A DNA stretch of 64,000 bases. It comes from Mucidula mucida (lineage: Eukaryota; Basidiomycota; Agaricomycetes; Agaricales; Physalacriaceae). Of the stretch, positions 12,020 to 25,046 are shown piece by piece (position 1 is the stretch's first letter; each line of letters opens with the position of its first letter). The position numbers and the translations under genes were made by a program. The notes under the pieces are model-generated. The model was given only the letters and a program-made list of their open reading frames with translations, ran no database searches and was not told where the DNA came from. The stretch is taken from the NCBI GenBank assembly GCA_015501055.1, contig JADNYV010000136.1, positions 36,234 to 100,233 on the forward strand. Direction: 5' to 3'.

Positions 12020-13775
12020 CTACGACGAGTCCACATCTACGCAACCCGTCGGGATCATTGAACCAGTACGAGAAAACACTCACCATAGTTCAAGGCCATA
12101 TGATATACCCCATCGTAAAACCCATCCAAATCCGAGTCGACTTCCAGCGGCAACAACACCTCATTGGCAGGTCCCCGAGTCGGTGAGACATAGACATAGG
12201 TAACTCTTCTAATCCCCCGCTCCTCGAGCCAAGCCTTCGATACATTGCTTGCGATACTTGCCTGGAAGACAATAGCATGCCCCACTTTATCCACAAAAAA
12301 GCCTGAGAAAACAAAGGTTCGCCGATGAGGGTGGTAGTATACCCCCACGGAGAAGGGCTCGTCAACAGACCACTCGAGGAACTGGCGCTGCGGTACCGAC
12401 ACCAAAATTGAGTGAGTGCCCGATGGGGCGTTATCCTCTATGGTGATTCCTTTGCAAGCGACAAGGAATTTTGGTGTTTCCTCCGCAATCCGCCAGGTCC
12501 GATTCTCATTCTTGATCATCCGCCGCAATGTCCAGGACCCACCATTAGTGATACGCTGGTGATAGATCCCGTCAAACATATACACAGCCAGAGCCCTAGG
12601 ACCAGGACTGCGTGAAGCCAGATTGTAGTGAAACCACTTTTTCTGTCCTTCCCCATAGTCTTTGGCTATATGACTGAAAAGCCTGTCAAGAATATATTGG
12701 CTAGGAGAATCAACCTTCCAAACTGTTCGCTTTCTGCTACTGATAGGGAAGAATGATAAGATGAGAGGACTAGTCGACTCTGGGACAAATGAAGATGGGG
12801 AGTCACCACTGCTGCAGAGGCGCTTGCTGGAATCGGGCTGGAGACGGTTGAATGCGCGATTCAGGTGCGCCTCAAAGTCTTCCATGCGGTGCGCGAAAGA
12901 GTAGGCGTCCCGGGCAGAGCCTCCATAGAGCTGATGAAACTTAGCCAACTGTGTCTCATCGCCAATACGGCGCTTGGCATCCTGGCATTGGCGTCTGTAA
13001 AATCAGTTAACGACAATGCGCCTATCCGCAATCCAAAGAATCGCACGCAGCAATAAGCTCCCCACAATCCCACGGCTTCATCACAAAGTAGCGAGTGTCC
13101 GCAACCTTTGGCATCCAGTCCATGCTTCCGATTCCAGCCTGGAGTATGAAGCGACGACTCTCCACCAAAGGCACGGGAACCGAAGCACAATCCGAATTGG
13201 AATCAACCAAGCACCAGGTGTCCGTGGGGAGCAGTTCCCGGAAGATAGCATCATCCATGTTGCTTATATTGATATTATAGCCTTTTCCCTCTTTCCACAA
13301 AAGTGCGGCGGAGGGCGAGTGAGATATATAGAGTGGGAAGACCAGCTGCACTTCTGAGGTGAAGAAGTGCTCGAAGAAAATAGGACTTTCCTGTTATTGA
13401 AGGCTCAGCCCGAGTTCATGAGGACCGAAGGCTGGACTGGACTGACTGATGCCGGGAAGGCCGGTGAGAACTACGCCACTACTTGAGGCTGTGACCCCCG
13501 CTTGTCCAAGGAAGGGATTCGGATATTCATTGAGACCAGACAAAGACGGCGCAGAGATCACACCGAGGTGCCGGGTGCAGGCACTTCGTCTAGCCAGTTG
13601 CTTAGATCGTCATCTTTGACATCTGTAATATTTCCTGGGGCCTTTCATTCTTGGGAGATGAGTAGAAAACGGAGGAAGGAACCCACCTGTCGTTCCCCAT
13701 CCACTGTAAGAGCCCGAGGATGATTTCGTGGAATTCCTGTCAATCATGATAGTCGAGGGAATAGTAGGATCCATA
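12020..13775 (-). pseudogene. Basidiomycete P-loop protein (RHS/crinkler-like), copy 1
   Basis: One of two related genes in the window (the other is at 25047-26874). The layout is an N-terminal segment EFHEIILGLLQWM, a P-loop, a middle block KPWDCGELIA, and a C-terminal half with LYGGSARDAYSFAHR, LRRMIKNENRTWRI and KAWLEERGIRRVTYVYVSP. I recall this layout from large agaricomycete families loosely called retrotransposon-hot-spot or crinkler-like; that label is inference. After removal of an intron near 13380-13460 the Walker A reads GLPGIRKS, with Arg where Gly is usual but Lys-Ser kept. The first exon is broken: STIMID and QEFHEII lie in different frames, one base short. The last intron (donor GTGAGT after LNY) leads to a short tail ending at TAG 12020-12022. 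The start at 13775 is a guess. Confidence 0.55.
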
Positions 13776-14959
13776 GGTCCATATGTTGAGCCACTCGTTG
13801 CGGCTTTGCGGGCTTGTCATATAGTGGATTGTGTACGATGTACGTCCCTGCATGGGTGTATGTAGGTAAGAAAGATCGAGGGTGAGGTTAGGGTTTGTAT
13901 TCGCTTCAATCTCCAAGCTTCAAGGCTCCATCTATACTGTGCTGATTTGTCCAAGATGGCATACCACGAATGCTTTTCATTTCGAAGACTCTGGAGAAGT
14001 AGATATGTTCCTACATGCAACTTCCTCTATCCAAATCATCTCACGCCACATTACGCCACACACCAACTCCTCCTCTTGTTCATCAGTGCCAAGTCTGTAC
14101 CTACAAATCCTCTTCTACTCAACACAACGCCCCTTCAGATGCCGCTTTGAAGCCTACGGTACCAAAAAACTCGCGTATCGGGACAATTACCAGAGTAATC
14201 GGCGATGACCTTCCATCAACAAAGATGTAGTAGGACGGGCGACACGGAGCAAACTGTTCAGCGCGACGAGCAGAAAATGCAACACACTGTTCCGTCTGTT
14301 CGAAGAAGAGATGCGATTTGAATAGGGAAACTCATGATCACAGCATGGGTCGTGTTCGGTTCCAGTCACTCCATTCGTTGATGACTCCACCGTGAGTATA
14401 CGTGTCGGGCCAAGACGTGAGATCGGCAAGCAGCTAAGTGCATGATCACAGAATAGGTAGTCATAATACTGTGCTATCAGAAACGACCTGCCGGGCCAGT
14501 GATCGTCAAGTTCGTCTGTCTCCTACCAATTCATAGTCAATCCTTCGTCAGAGATTCAACAACGCTTTGAGGATTCAGAAAACGTGATTGGTGCATACTC
14601 GGTTTTGGAGAAATCCGCCCATCGGTCTTCACCATTAGACTCCCATCTCGGGAACACTAGAGAACTTACGGTGCAGCTCTTGGTGCTCGAGAGACGAGTA
14701 TGAAAACAAGCTATATGGTCCAAGCGATACCGATCAGCACGCGCCAGGCACGCTGTTGCTCAGATAATTGTTAGCCACACACGAATTGGCAAGCCGTTCT
14801 TAGTCAACCAGAAAACGCAAGTGGCATTCGTCTAAGTGAGATTGAATTGTTCGGGTAGAATACAGGCAACGGGTTGTACAAATCATCATGGGGCATAAGT
14901 TAACCTGTAAGCGATGAGTAAAAGCTCCTTGCGAAATCAAATTGTGTACATGGATTGTG
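13776..14959. other. Intergenic with a fragment of the 3.9 kb repeat
   Basis: About 14400-14530 resembles 3865-4010 in the same orientation (shared GACCTGCCGGGCCAGTGATC core). The rest shows no gene. The interval lies just downstream of the histone H4 gene, whose 3' end is at 14960. Confidence 0.4.
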
Positions 14960-15475
<516 letters not shown>

Positions 15476-16245
15476 TATGTAGATGTAGATGAGAGAGTTG
15501 GGGAAGTAGACGTGGAGTGGCAGATGATGAGGTGTGGTTAAGAGTAGGGTGCCGTTTGTTGATTGATGTTATGTGGTGAGGGCTTCGCACGTGACCTGAC
15601 GCGACTCCGAGTCTCCGACGTTGATTCCACGGTCGCGGGCAAGTTCTGAACACGGCATCCCGCCGTAGACTTGCGCGCTAGAATCGCTACCATCATAATT
15701 CCCAGGTTTTAAGGTAAGTGTCCCGTTGCATCCCGTCAGTTCCTTACAGGCAGGGTTTATGACCAGTCTAGCGCATTGCTTCGGTGGTGTGTAGCCCGTC
15801 TTGAGTGATACATAGGGAGAAAAATCCTCACAGCGGACAACTGGATAACATCACTACCGGCAGTGCTCAACAAGCTTTGGTCGGCAGCGCTAGTGTGATT
15901 GACGCCTCCAAATGGCCCCAAAAATTGGCGCATGATCACAGCATCTCTGGCCTTGCAAGTACTACTGTGCTTTCTTTTCTTATTTTCTACCTTGTGTAAT
16001 GGTTGAACGATTCCAGCGCGGTGATTGAAAAATGCTTCCGATCATGTGCCCGTGTTCAACGACTTGCCTTTCACGACCATGGCGCCAAAAAGAAAAAGCA
16101 CGTCTGCCTCTGCTTTGATGATGCGAAAGCTAACTTTGTCTTAGTCCCACGTGTTCGGAGCCAGATGGCGGTAAGTAGTCTCTTCTTGATTAGCCGCCCG
16201 TTCTCAACTTGTCTTCCTTCCCTGTCCTGCACCAGCCCCAGAAAG
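15476..16245. promoter_or_regulatory. Intergenic between divergent H4 and sacsin-like genes
   Basis: A 770-base interval holding the upstream regions of two divergent genes. No ORF of substance was seen. A small frame from 16079 (MAPKRKSTSASALMM) could be an upstream exon of the sacsin-like gene, but it ends at a stop before any convincing splice. No TATA or regulatory motif could be defended. Confidence 0.3.
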
Positions 16246-19200
16246 ATGGCGAAAGCAAACTTTGCTGAAAAAGTCGACACTGTGGCTGTTCTGCGGTCTA
16301 TACTTGATTCGTATCCGTTCTCCGTGGGAGTCTTACGCGAGTTCATTCAGAACTCTGATGATGCCCGAGCGACGAAGCAGGTACAGCGTCCAACGTGTGG
16401 AACTTGTCCTTCTCAATGCTCATTGGATGCGCAGATATTCATACTGGACCGACGCAGCCATGATTTGAGTCATGCGAAGAATTAACTGCTGGCCGTGGAC
16501 CAAGTCTTATCGCTTACAACGACAAAGTGTTTGCTGAAGCCGACTGGGAAGCTTTGCAAAAGCTTCATGTTTCTTCCAAGACCGGAGACTCTTCGTGCGC
16601 TCTCATGTATTCTCCTCGAGTAATTTCGGCCTAACGCGCATTATTAGCAAAATCGGAAAATACGGCATTGGCTTTCGTTCCGGATATCATGTACGTGTCA
16701 TCCCTTGCATGTTGGCGTCTGGTGTACAAACCCTTGATCTACCAGATTACTGACAACCCGCAAATCTTGTCGGGGTCGAGTATCGCCTATCTGACCCGCA
16801 ACAAGCGTTCTCCGCAGGAGGGCTGAAACTTGACGGAGAAGAGCGATCTCCTGATCATATCTCCTCGTTCGATTCACCATGTCTCCCATCAATCCTTGGT
16901 GACCATTACGCCGGAACCATTGTTCGCCTTCCGCTGCGGCGCAAGAAAAGTAGGCTAGGCGACAAAGTTCTTCTTGGTACCATCCGAACACTCTTCGACA
17001 ATCTCATTGCCCAGGAACTTCAAGACATCCTTTTCTTCTTGAGCCACGTCACCTCGGTGGAAGTGTACGACATCGCCGCCAATGGTAAAGTGTCACAACT
17101 GGCGCTTGTTGCGGTAAATAAAGAGCCTTGGATTCAGTCCGGACATCATTCCAGTACTGTATGCAATGTCACCTCCAGCCAGACCGAGGTCACAACGCGT
17201 TGGCGTGTGGTCCGATCGCAGTATGGACAAGACTACACTTCCTCGTTCAACCAAGAGTTCCTCGAGCGACATAAAATGCGACCAGAAATGGGGGTGGCGG
17301 CGTGCCTCTCGCGCGGCAAGCACAACGGGCGTCTCTACACATACCTTCCTCTTCCAGTCAAAACTGGGTTTCCGATCCATGTTCATGGGCTTTTCGCATT
17401 GGTGCAATCCCGCCAGGATCTGCGGAACGCCAAGGAAATCGGCGTCGTTGCCGACTCTGATGATGGGTGAGACTTCATCATTTCCTGCAGGGTGTAATCC
17501 TCACCTAATCATACGTATTCTACAGCTTCTACGTTCAATGGAACCAGTATCTTTTTAACACGCTGCTTCCGGAGAGTTGGGTTGCTTTGATTCGCTCTAT
17601 AATTTCGAACCACGATGTGACAAATGTCTTTCAACTCTGGCCGCCAGTCCAGACCTCGGCCAACGACTCGTATTGGCGCAATATCGTGGGGGATTCGTCA
17701 AGGTCGCTTCTAATGTCCCGGTGTGGCCCACCATTTCGTCTTCCGGCGAGGTGACTGGATACGTTCACGTCGCCGAGACCATCATTGCTCGAGAGGAAGA
17801 CGAACGCTCGGTGCTATGGCGTTGGCTGAAGCTGGCGTTCTCGTCACCTGCGTACCGAGTTACATCTACGATCTCATGGAAGATTTTGCAAACTATCTGG
17901 TCCCTGAAATTGCGCGGGAGGCTCTGCTCGAAGTACGTTACTTTGCCCTGACAGTTCTTCTAGAATGTTCATGTGTTAAATTAGGCAGACTTGAAGTCCA
18001 CTAGTCCAGAAATAAAGGCGCTCCTTCTCGAGTATCTCGTCTCGACACAGAACCTCGCCAATATACTGGGGCTTCCGCTCATTCCGTTGATTGTGGAGGT
18101 TATGTCGCGTTGGGCCCTCGCAATCAGACGGTCCACGTCCTTCTCGACAAATCCGAATTGGAGGTGTTTTCGCCATTTGACCCTCAAGCGGTCGCCCTAT
18201 CAGCTTTGCCCACGACGACCGCCAATCTTCTTCGAGATGCAGGACAGAGCGACAATCTCAATGTTCGTGTACTTGACGCAGATACTGTACTCGAGTACCT
18301 TCAGGAGGCGTCCAATGCCCTCGACTTGGATGTAGCAAAGCACTCGTAGCACCAAGGAGATTCTCAAATGGGTTGCAGAGTTTTGGCGTTGGTTTGTCGT
18401 AGCTCGTGGATGGACCGCCTTTCCCGCAACTTGGGCCTTTGTTCTTTTGCCCGCGAAGCATGCGTTATCCGTGGTGGAGCGCGGTCTTTACGTGCGAAAG
18501 GCCAATCACCCTGCTACTGTAGAGCTGTTGGAATCGTTACATCTTCCCTTCATAGACCCCTCTTTTCCTTCCGGCGCCATTCACCTTCTGTCGGCTGGGG
18601 TGTCAGAGATTGTAATAATCTGTGTGATGTCCTTCAGTCGCTCAGACAGGCGTCCTTCTTCAATATCCCTTCGTCGTCGCAATCGGCTCTTTTGAAGCAT
18701 CTCTTGATATGCCATCAGCGGCGACAGCGAGACCTGAACGCCATCGAGGAGAACGCAGTTCGCCGCCTCACTGTGTATCCTTTGATCAGGGTAGATCCCA
18801 GCAATGGCGCTTCCACGCCCTTTGTGGATAGTGTGCTCGACAGGGATTTGGTTGTCATTCGGAAGGCGGACTGTCCTGTGCTCCCCCATCTATCACAGTC
18901 TGTATACCTCGACGTATCGCATGTATCGTGCGCCGACCGCCACGGCTATCTTCTCAGTCTTCTCGATTTACCCCAGCCCAAGTCCTTCTTCCAAGTTCTC
19001 CATCTCGGCATTCCCGAACTTGCAAAGCAACATATCTCCACGCAGCGCGCCTTGATCGAGTGTCTGGTGCAGCACCGTGATGCCTTGCCTCCGAATATCA
19101 TTACGCGCCTCAGCGAAACACCGTTTGTCCGTGTCAAAAGCGGCGAGCTCAAGGCTCCGCGCGATGTCATCGATCCATCTAGTGATATCTCGTCCTTGTA

Positions 19201-22200
19201 TGACGCTCAGGACCACCCATCTCAAGTCCCTCTGCGCCAGACAGCTGATCACAAGAGAATCATTTCGGATTTGAGCGCCTTGGGCATCTTGACATCCGCG
19301 CTCACCGTCGCCTCCATCGCGGCGTACATCCAGTTCCTCGCATCGCAGCCATGGAAATTTGACCTTGCGCTTGAATTCCTACGTCTGGTGAACGAAAGCA
19401 GACTTGACGTTCAGGCTTTATCGGTGCCCCAAAGCGCGAAGTGGTTACCAACCGAGGGCGGGGAGTTGGTTTCTGTCGGAGAGTGTCACGAAAATCGTGC
19501 GAAACATAGCCCAAGAGCACTGTTTGACCGCGTGCTGCACGTCTTGGACAAGAGGGCCAAGTTGGGTACTGCGCTGAGACGCCGGCTCGGGTGGGAAGCC
19601 CCTGTATCGATGAACATTATTGAGAAGCAGCTTGAGGCCGTCCTGGCTGAAGCCCGGACGGACGTGTCTGTTGTCCAGATCATTATCACGGAGCTCAGCA
19701 ATCGACTTAATTCTGTCAATGTGCAGCGTATACAGGAATCACCGCGGACAAAAAGTGGATACCGATCAATGATAATAGTCTTGCGGCGACCTCTGGCGTT
19801 GTGCTGTCTCGTGGGGACGACTGGAAAACGATATCATCCTTTTTTGAGCTGCCGTGGACGACGAGCTCGAAGATTCATCAATTCTTATCCTTGGTCGGTT
19901 GCGTAGAAGAGTACGTTGGCGTTCTACATGGTTGGATTAAAACTGACATATTTATTTCAGACCGTCTGCGGAACTATGATCGCCAAATTGAACGAACTAG
20001 CCAGTCGAAGGAAGAGCAAGAAGGCGATCAGCATGGCGGTCTCCATTCTGGAGATTCTTCCTGATCTCACAGAGCCTCAACTCGCTCAAGTCGTAGTCCC
20101 AGATTCGTCTGGCACGTTTTATAGCATCTCGGACTTGTGTTACAACGACATGCATGAGCACGATCTCGATGCCGGCGCGATGAAGTACACGCACCCGCTT
20201 ATATCCCACGCGCTTGCGGACAAACTGGGCATCAAATTCCTGGGATTGAAGTCGCTCCAGCTGGAGCACCTGCCGATCGACAACATGGGCGAAGAGCTGC
20301 AGACGCGCATCCGGAACACGCTCCTGCAGTACACGATTGAGCAGATGTTGCCCGAGTTCCTCGCCAACGCGGCTGATGCGGCGAACACGACGTGTTTTCA
20401 GTTTCTCCTGGATGAGCGCCACGGGCCGACGGATAAGCTTCTTTCGGAGAAGATGGCGGCTTTGCAGGCGTGCCCGGCGCTGGTGATATATAATGACGGG
20501 CTGTTTGAGGAGAAGGATTTCCGTGGGCTCATTCGTATTGGGACGGGCGGGAAAGAGGATCGGGGCGACACGATTGGACAGTTTGGCAGTGGCGCGTTGA
20601 CGATGTTTCATGTATCGGAATGTCCGATGATTATTTCGGGCGATAAGGTTCTGTTTGTCGACCCATGTCAGCGCTTCTTTCCTGGGCAGTTTAAGAAGCA
20701 GAATGTACTGTTGTGTCAGCTTGAAAGTGTCAAGAAGTACGTTCTTTTGTATTTATTAACTCTTTTCTTCTTCTGACTGACTGTCGTTAGATTGTGCTGG
20801 GGTTAGTGAAATCGACGGCTGCTTTAATTGTTGCTGACGATGATATTCAGACTCTTTTTCGTCTTCCGTTGAGACAAGCGGCACATGTTGAAGATAACGC
20901 TGGCGCCCGTCACGGTCTGCTTCTGGAGGACCGCAACTTTTTGTGTGTGGAACAAGCACGCCGAATTCTTTCGGGGTCATTCTATAACAATGCCCAAAAG
21001 TCATTGATATTCCTGACTTCAATCTCGAGGATAGTGTTCGCCACTCGAGATAGCACAGGCAAGATTCGGCATGAATGGACGGTGCAGTCAACACAAGAGC
21101 CGATTCGTGAAGAGACATTACCGGCGACTTCACATGACACTCTTCAGTCCCATTCAGTCACTATTTCTTCCACTGACGCTACTGGCTCGAAACCCAAGAC
21201 GATACGGGATGTCTGGCGCGTCGCACGCATGCATTCTCATGCAGTCCCAGAGACGTTCCGTGATTTGAAGCTCAAACACAGACTGCGGTCAACGATAACC
21301 ACGGGCCTAGCATACCGAATCTCATCGACTTCACGTTCGACCAGGACTGAGGAACGTAGCTTTTTCTCCACGCTCCCTCTTCCCATTGCCTCCGCGCTTC
21401 CGGTTCATCTAACCGCTCCATTCATCCTCGCCCCTGATCGCAGAAGTATCCGGACAGATGACTTTGAGGCGGGGTATAACCTTTGGCTTCTTGAAGAGTT
21501 GATACCAATTCCTTATCTATTTCTTGTCGAAGAACTGCTTCAGTTGTTTGTTTGGGATAAGAGCCCAAGCATGAGGTTTTGGCCAGGTGGCGACGAGGCG
21601 CATGCGGTCACTCTGAGTGGCCGCGTCACCGATGCGTTCTACAAGCATCTGCCTAGTACTCATCGCAAGGTCTTCTCCAGCTACTACAAGAAGGATCTAT
21701 ATCTTCCGCCTAGTAGTGTCTTGATGCTTCCCTCGAGAAAGCCCAGGTGGCTCCAAACTATCTTCACAACCCTCAGGCCGCCACATATTGTCGATGTCCC
21801 AACTGCATTCTATGGCAACTGCGAGGCGGGCGGCGTTCGAGCGATTGACCGCGAAAGCCTCAAGGAGGTGCTCGAGTCCAATGCCGACCTCTTCATCGAG
21901 CAGTATTTCAAAAAGGACTGGGATACCAAAGTAGTTCAGGATTGTTGTTCATATCTCCTCAAGCCGAAGGATGCGGATGAGCCGTCAGATACCGCGTTCT
22001 TAGTCGGACTTCCTCTTCTCCCTCTCGCGAGTGGTCGTGTAACCCGCTTTTGCGAACGGGACACGGATGGCGAGATGCGCTATATGTGGAAGCCTCTTCT
22101 TGAAGAAAACGCGACATGGCTCTTCCAAGAGGAAGATATTGTTGATCCGAGTCTTATGGGGACTGCGGTCTTTGACCAGATTGTCGAGGAGCAGAAGCTC

Positions 22201-24625
22201 AACGTTGAAATGTTGTCTGCATCGGGGCTCCAGTATCTGCTTCGCAGGAAGATTGGAAGTGAACAATCGATAAGTACCGTCATCTCTGCACATTGGCTCT
22301 CCAGATTTTGGCTTGAGTTTTCCGGCCTGAAGAAACAATTTCCGGATACGGTTCTCGGCAGCATACAGGGCTTCCCGTTGGTACGCACGATGGGAAAGCA
22401 AAGTGCATCGATCGAACACTGTCGGTCTTCAACACAGGTCTTGCTGTGCGACGAAACCCATAATGAGAGAAAACTACTCGAGTGTTTTTCCTACTTTGGA
22501 GCATTGATCGTTTCCCGAGCCGCCCTTCCTGCGGCGCTGAAGGAAATTCTGGAGGACGAATCGAACACATTCTGTCGGTTTCTAGCATTCGCCGAGAGAC
22601 ATGTCACGCCTTCTCAATATCAGCGATTCATCGCCGACGCCTCTGTGTCTTCCATTGACGCATTCGTCACTTGGGCTCGACATGAACTCGGCACATTCCT
22701 GTTCACGTCATCGTCACGCCCGCCCTTCCATTCCCGGCTACAGCAAAGTGTCTTCCCATCTGGCGTGTCCACCATCCGAATACAGAGGAACCAGTCTTTT
22801 CATCGGCGAAGGAAATCCAGATGCTGCCACACAAGATTCTCATGAGCGACATCAAACAATTCATCAATCGACCATTGGCACCATATGAACAGATCCTTGA
22901 GCACGTCCTGGATGTTCAGCCGATGCCATTGCAGGATGTTTGGGCCAGCTTGGCTTTACCGCAGGGAATTCTAACAGAATCGGAGTTGAACAACTACAAG
23001 TATCTTGTAAGGCTTTGGTTACGTCTCACAGATGGCGCGGTGGCGTCTACTCTTCCCATACCGAACAGCAGCCGGGTTGTCGTTCCAGCGAACACCCTAT
23101 ATGCCCGGGATCCTCTCTTCGTCGCTGCCCTGGGACATACGTCTTTCGTGCACGAAAGTTATCAGCAGTTTGAAGATAGCTTGCCGCTGAGACGCGAGCA
23201 GCCTCTGGACCCAGCGCATTTTCTCGTGTGTGCGTCGGCGATAGAGGCGGACTTTGTACAGAATAGACCGAATATCGTCGAGAGAGCGACCCAAGTGTTC
23301 TCATACTATCAGCGCATTTTGCCGCTGTATGCCAACCATTCCTCTCATACTATCTGGCATCAACTTGAGATGAAACCATTCATTCCTCGAGATGTGCGCC
23401 GTCCGGATCCTATTCCAAACATTAATTACTCCCAGTACGTCCAGATGGGCACTCTTCCTCGCATTCTTTCCCCCTCCCAGGCACTGTTACCAGTGTACGA
23501 AGGAATTGCGTGGTCCCAGAGATGCGTAGTTGAGATCGCTGACGATGAGCCCCCGTTACTGTTGGTGAACAGACAGTTTGGTTCGCCATCTGTCGATGAA
23601 GTGGTAAGTGGACAACTATGTGATTGTAACGCCAAACTCACGCAATTTTAGGTCCGCCATCTTCGGGTCCTTGCATTGGAAGTAGCCGTTCTAGCGCACG
23701 CTAGTAAACGGAAGCTGCTCCAGCACCTCACCGAGACTTACGCCTGGCTTGAAGACAGGCATCAGGATGCTGGCCAGCTTCTGATCAATCATCATTCTGA
23801 CAAGATATTCCTCAACGTCGACGACCCGGCACGAAGCATTTGGAAATGGTGCTGCGCCGATGAAATGTGCTTCAACATCGCCGACGACGCCACCGCTAAC
23901 ACTCGAGCCGTGATGGAGTACCTCACACCATTCAAGCGCCTCCTAGTAGCTTCGGGTGTACACGAAATTGTCGATGCGCCCGTACCCCAGATATCTCTCA
24001 CCGAAGATGCAACGACCCTCCTAGCAATGCGGCAAGCATATGACAACATGCGTCGGGTGCAGAGATTCACCGATGTGGTTTTCGTTGCTTCTGACGCCTC
24101 AGAACATCATGCGCATCGATCGTTCATGGCATCGCAGTACTCCCATTTTGACATGCTTTTCGGTGACCACTTTGTCGAGGGCTCGCAAGGCCAGGGCGTG
24201 CGAGTGACTGTCGGCGACGCGTTTGAGGGAACGAGCGTGGGTGCTGTTATTGGTTAGCATTTCTTGAATTCTTTCGGCGAGGGTTGGCTAACCCGTCTAG
24301 CAGAATACGTGTACACACGAAGTATTGCGGAAGACTTGTCGCTAGACACTTTGCTTGAAGTCATCAGGCTTTCGCTCATGTGGGGACTGACAGAGCTGAG
24401 CGAGCGCGCACAGCAGAAGGTTATCGAGGAGAGAATGATTACGCCGGAAACTTATAGAGCTGGTCAGTCGCTTCGCGTTTTGATAATGTCAGTACTGATT
24501 CAACATTGGCAGTTGAAAACATCTCACGCGAACTGGAGGCGCAGCATCTCATCGAGGCGTGTTCTCAGTATTGGGCCAACAATCGCGTTGTCATTCAGCG
24601 ACATTTTGATATGGGGAATGTTTAG
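16246..24625 (+). CDS. Large sacsin-like protein with two ATPase-type modules and a C-terminal BTB domain; several frame breaks
   Basis: A giant protein of some 2,600 residues, probably a chaperone-like scaffold. It opens at 16246 with MAKANFAEKVDTVAVLRS and the GHKL-type motif REFIQNSDDARATKQ (NSDDA at about 16351-16365), then KIGKYGIGFRSGYH, the ATP-lid signature of sacsin repeats. A second module near 20320-20610 has EFLANAADAAN, LVIYNDGLF and GQFGSGALTMFHVSE. The C-terminus (about 24040-24470) reads RFTDVVFVASDASEHHAHRS through YVYTRSIAEDLSLDTLLEV, a BTB/POZ fold used in protein-protein contacts. The last exon ends at TAG 24623-24625. Introns are short. The reading frame must be shifted at about 16460, 16787, 17695, 17815, 18093, 18345, 18610, 19740 and 22700; most are single missing bases. 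Protein homology continues across each break, so I treat it as one gene. Two adjacent genes cannot be excluded, but no start-stop pair separates them. Confidence 0.7.
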
Positions 24626-25046
24626 AGATCTAGTTGGCGTAGTTTTTGTTTGGAAATATACTTACTGGCTTGATTTTTCGAGGATGAATGGGGTGTGGAT
24701 CGTTCATCTGAGTCTACACGGAATGTGAGCTGGACACGAACGCCTCAATTCAAAGCACAGGAATGGATGCATGTGGAAGTAATTGATGGCGCGACTTATC
24801 GAGATCAACGACCATCTCCACCACAGAATGCCAGGCTGATATCCCCCTCTGCTAATAATTGTCAACCAGTTTTAGCGGTCAACCGGATCAAACAGAAACC
24901 AGATCTTGCCAGGTACACACCGTGTGCGCCACATATGAAAGTCGACTTCACATTGGTATTGAGGCCTGACAGAAACAGGTATGGAAATCACAGTACACAA
25001 AATATAATTGACTGAGGTTCCAACCACGATGAGAAAGAGAATTCCA
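24626..25046. other. Intergenic between convergent genes
   Basis: A short space between the tail of the sacsin-like gene and the tail of the second P-loop gene. Only unsupported ORFs were seen. Confidence 0.4.

Noticed and set aside
16079..16141. Upstream start MAPKRKSTSASALMM for the sacsin-like gene
   Set aside because: The frame hits a stop and no convincing donor links it to the exon at 16246.
19997..20611. 204-codon antisense ORF
   Set aside because: It lies opposite the second sacsin module, which has clear family motifs; the antisense frame has none.
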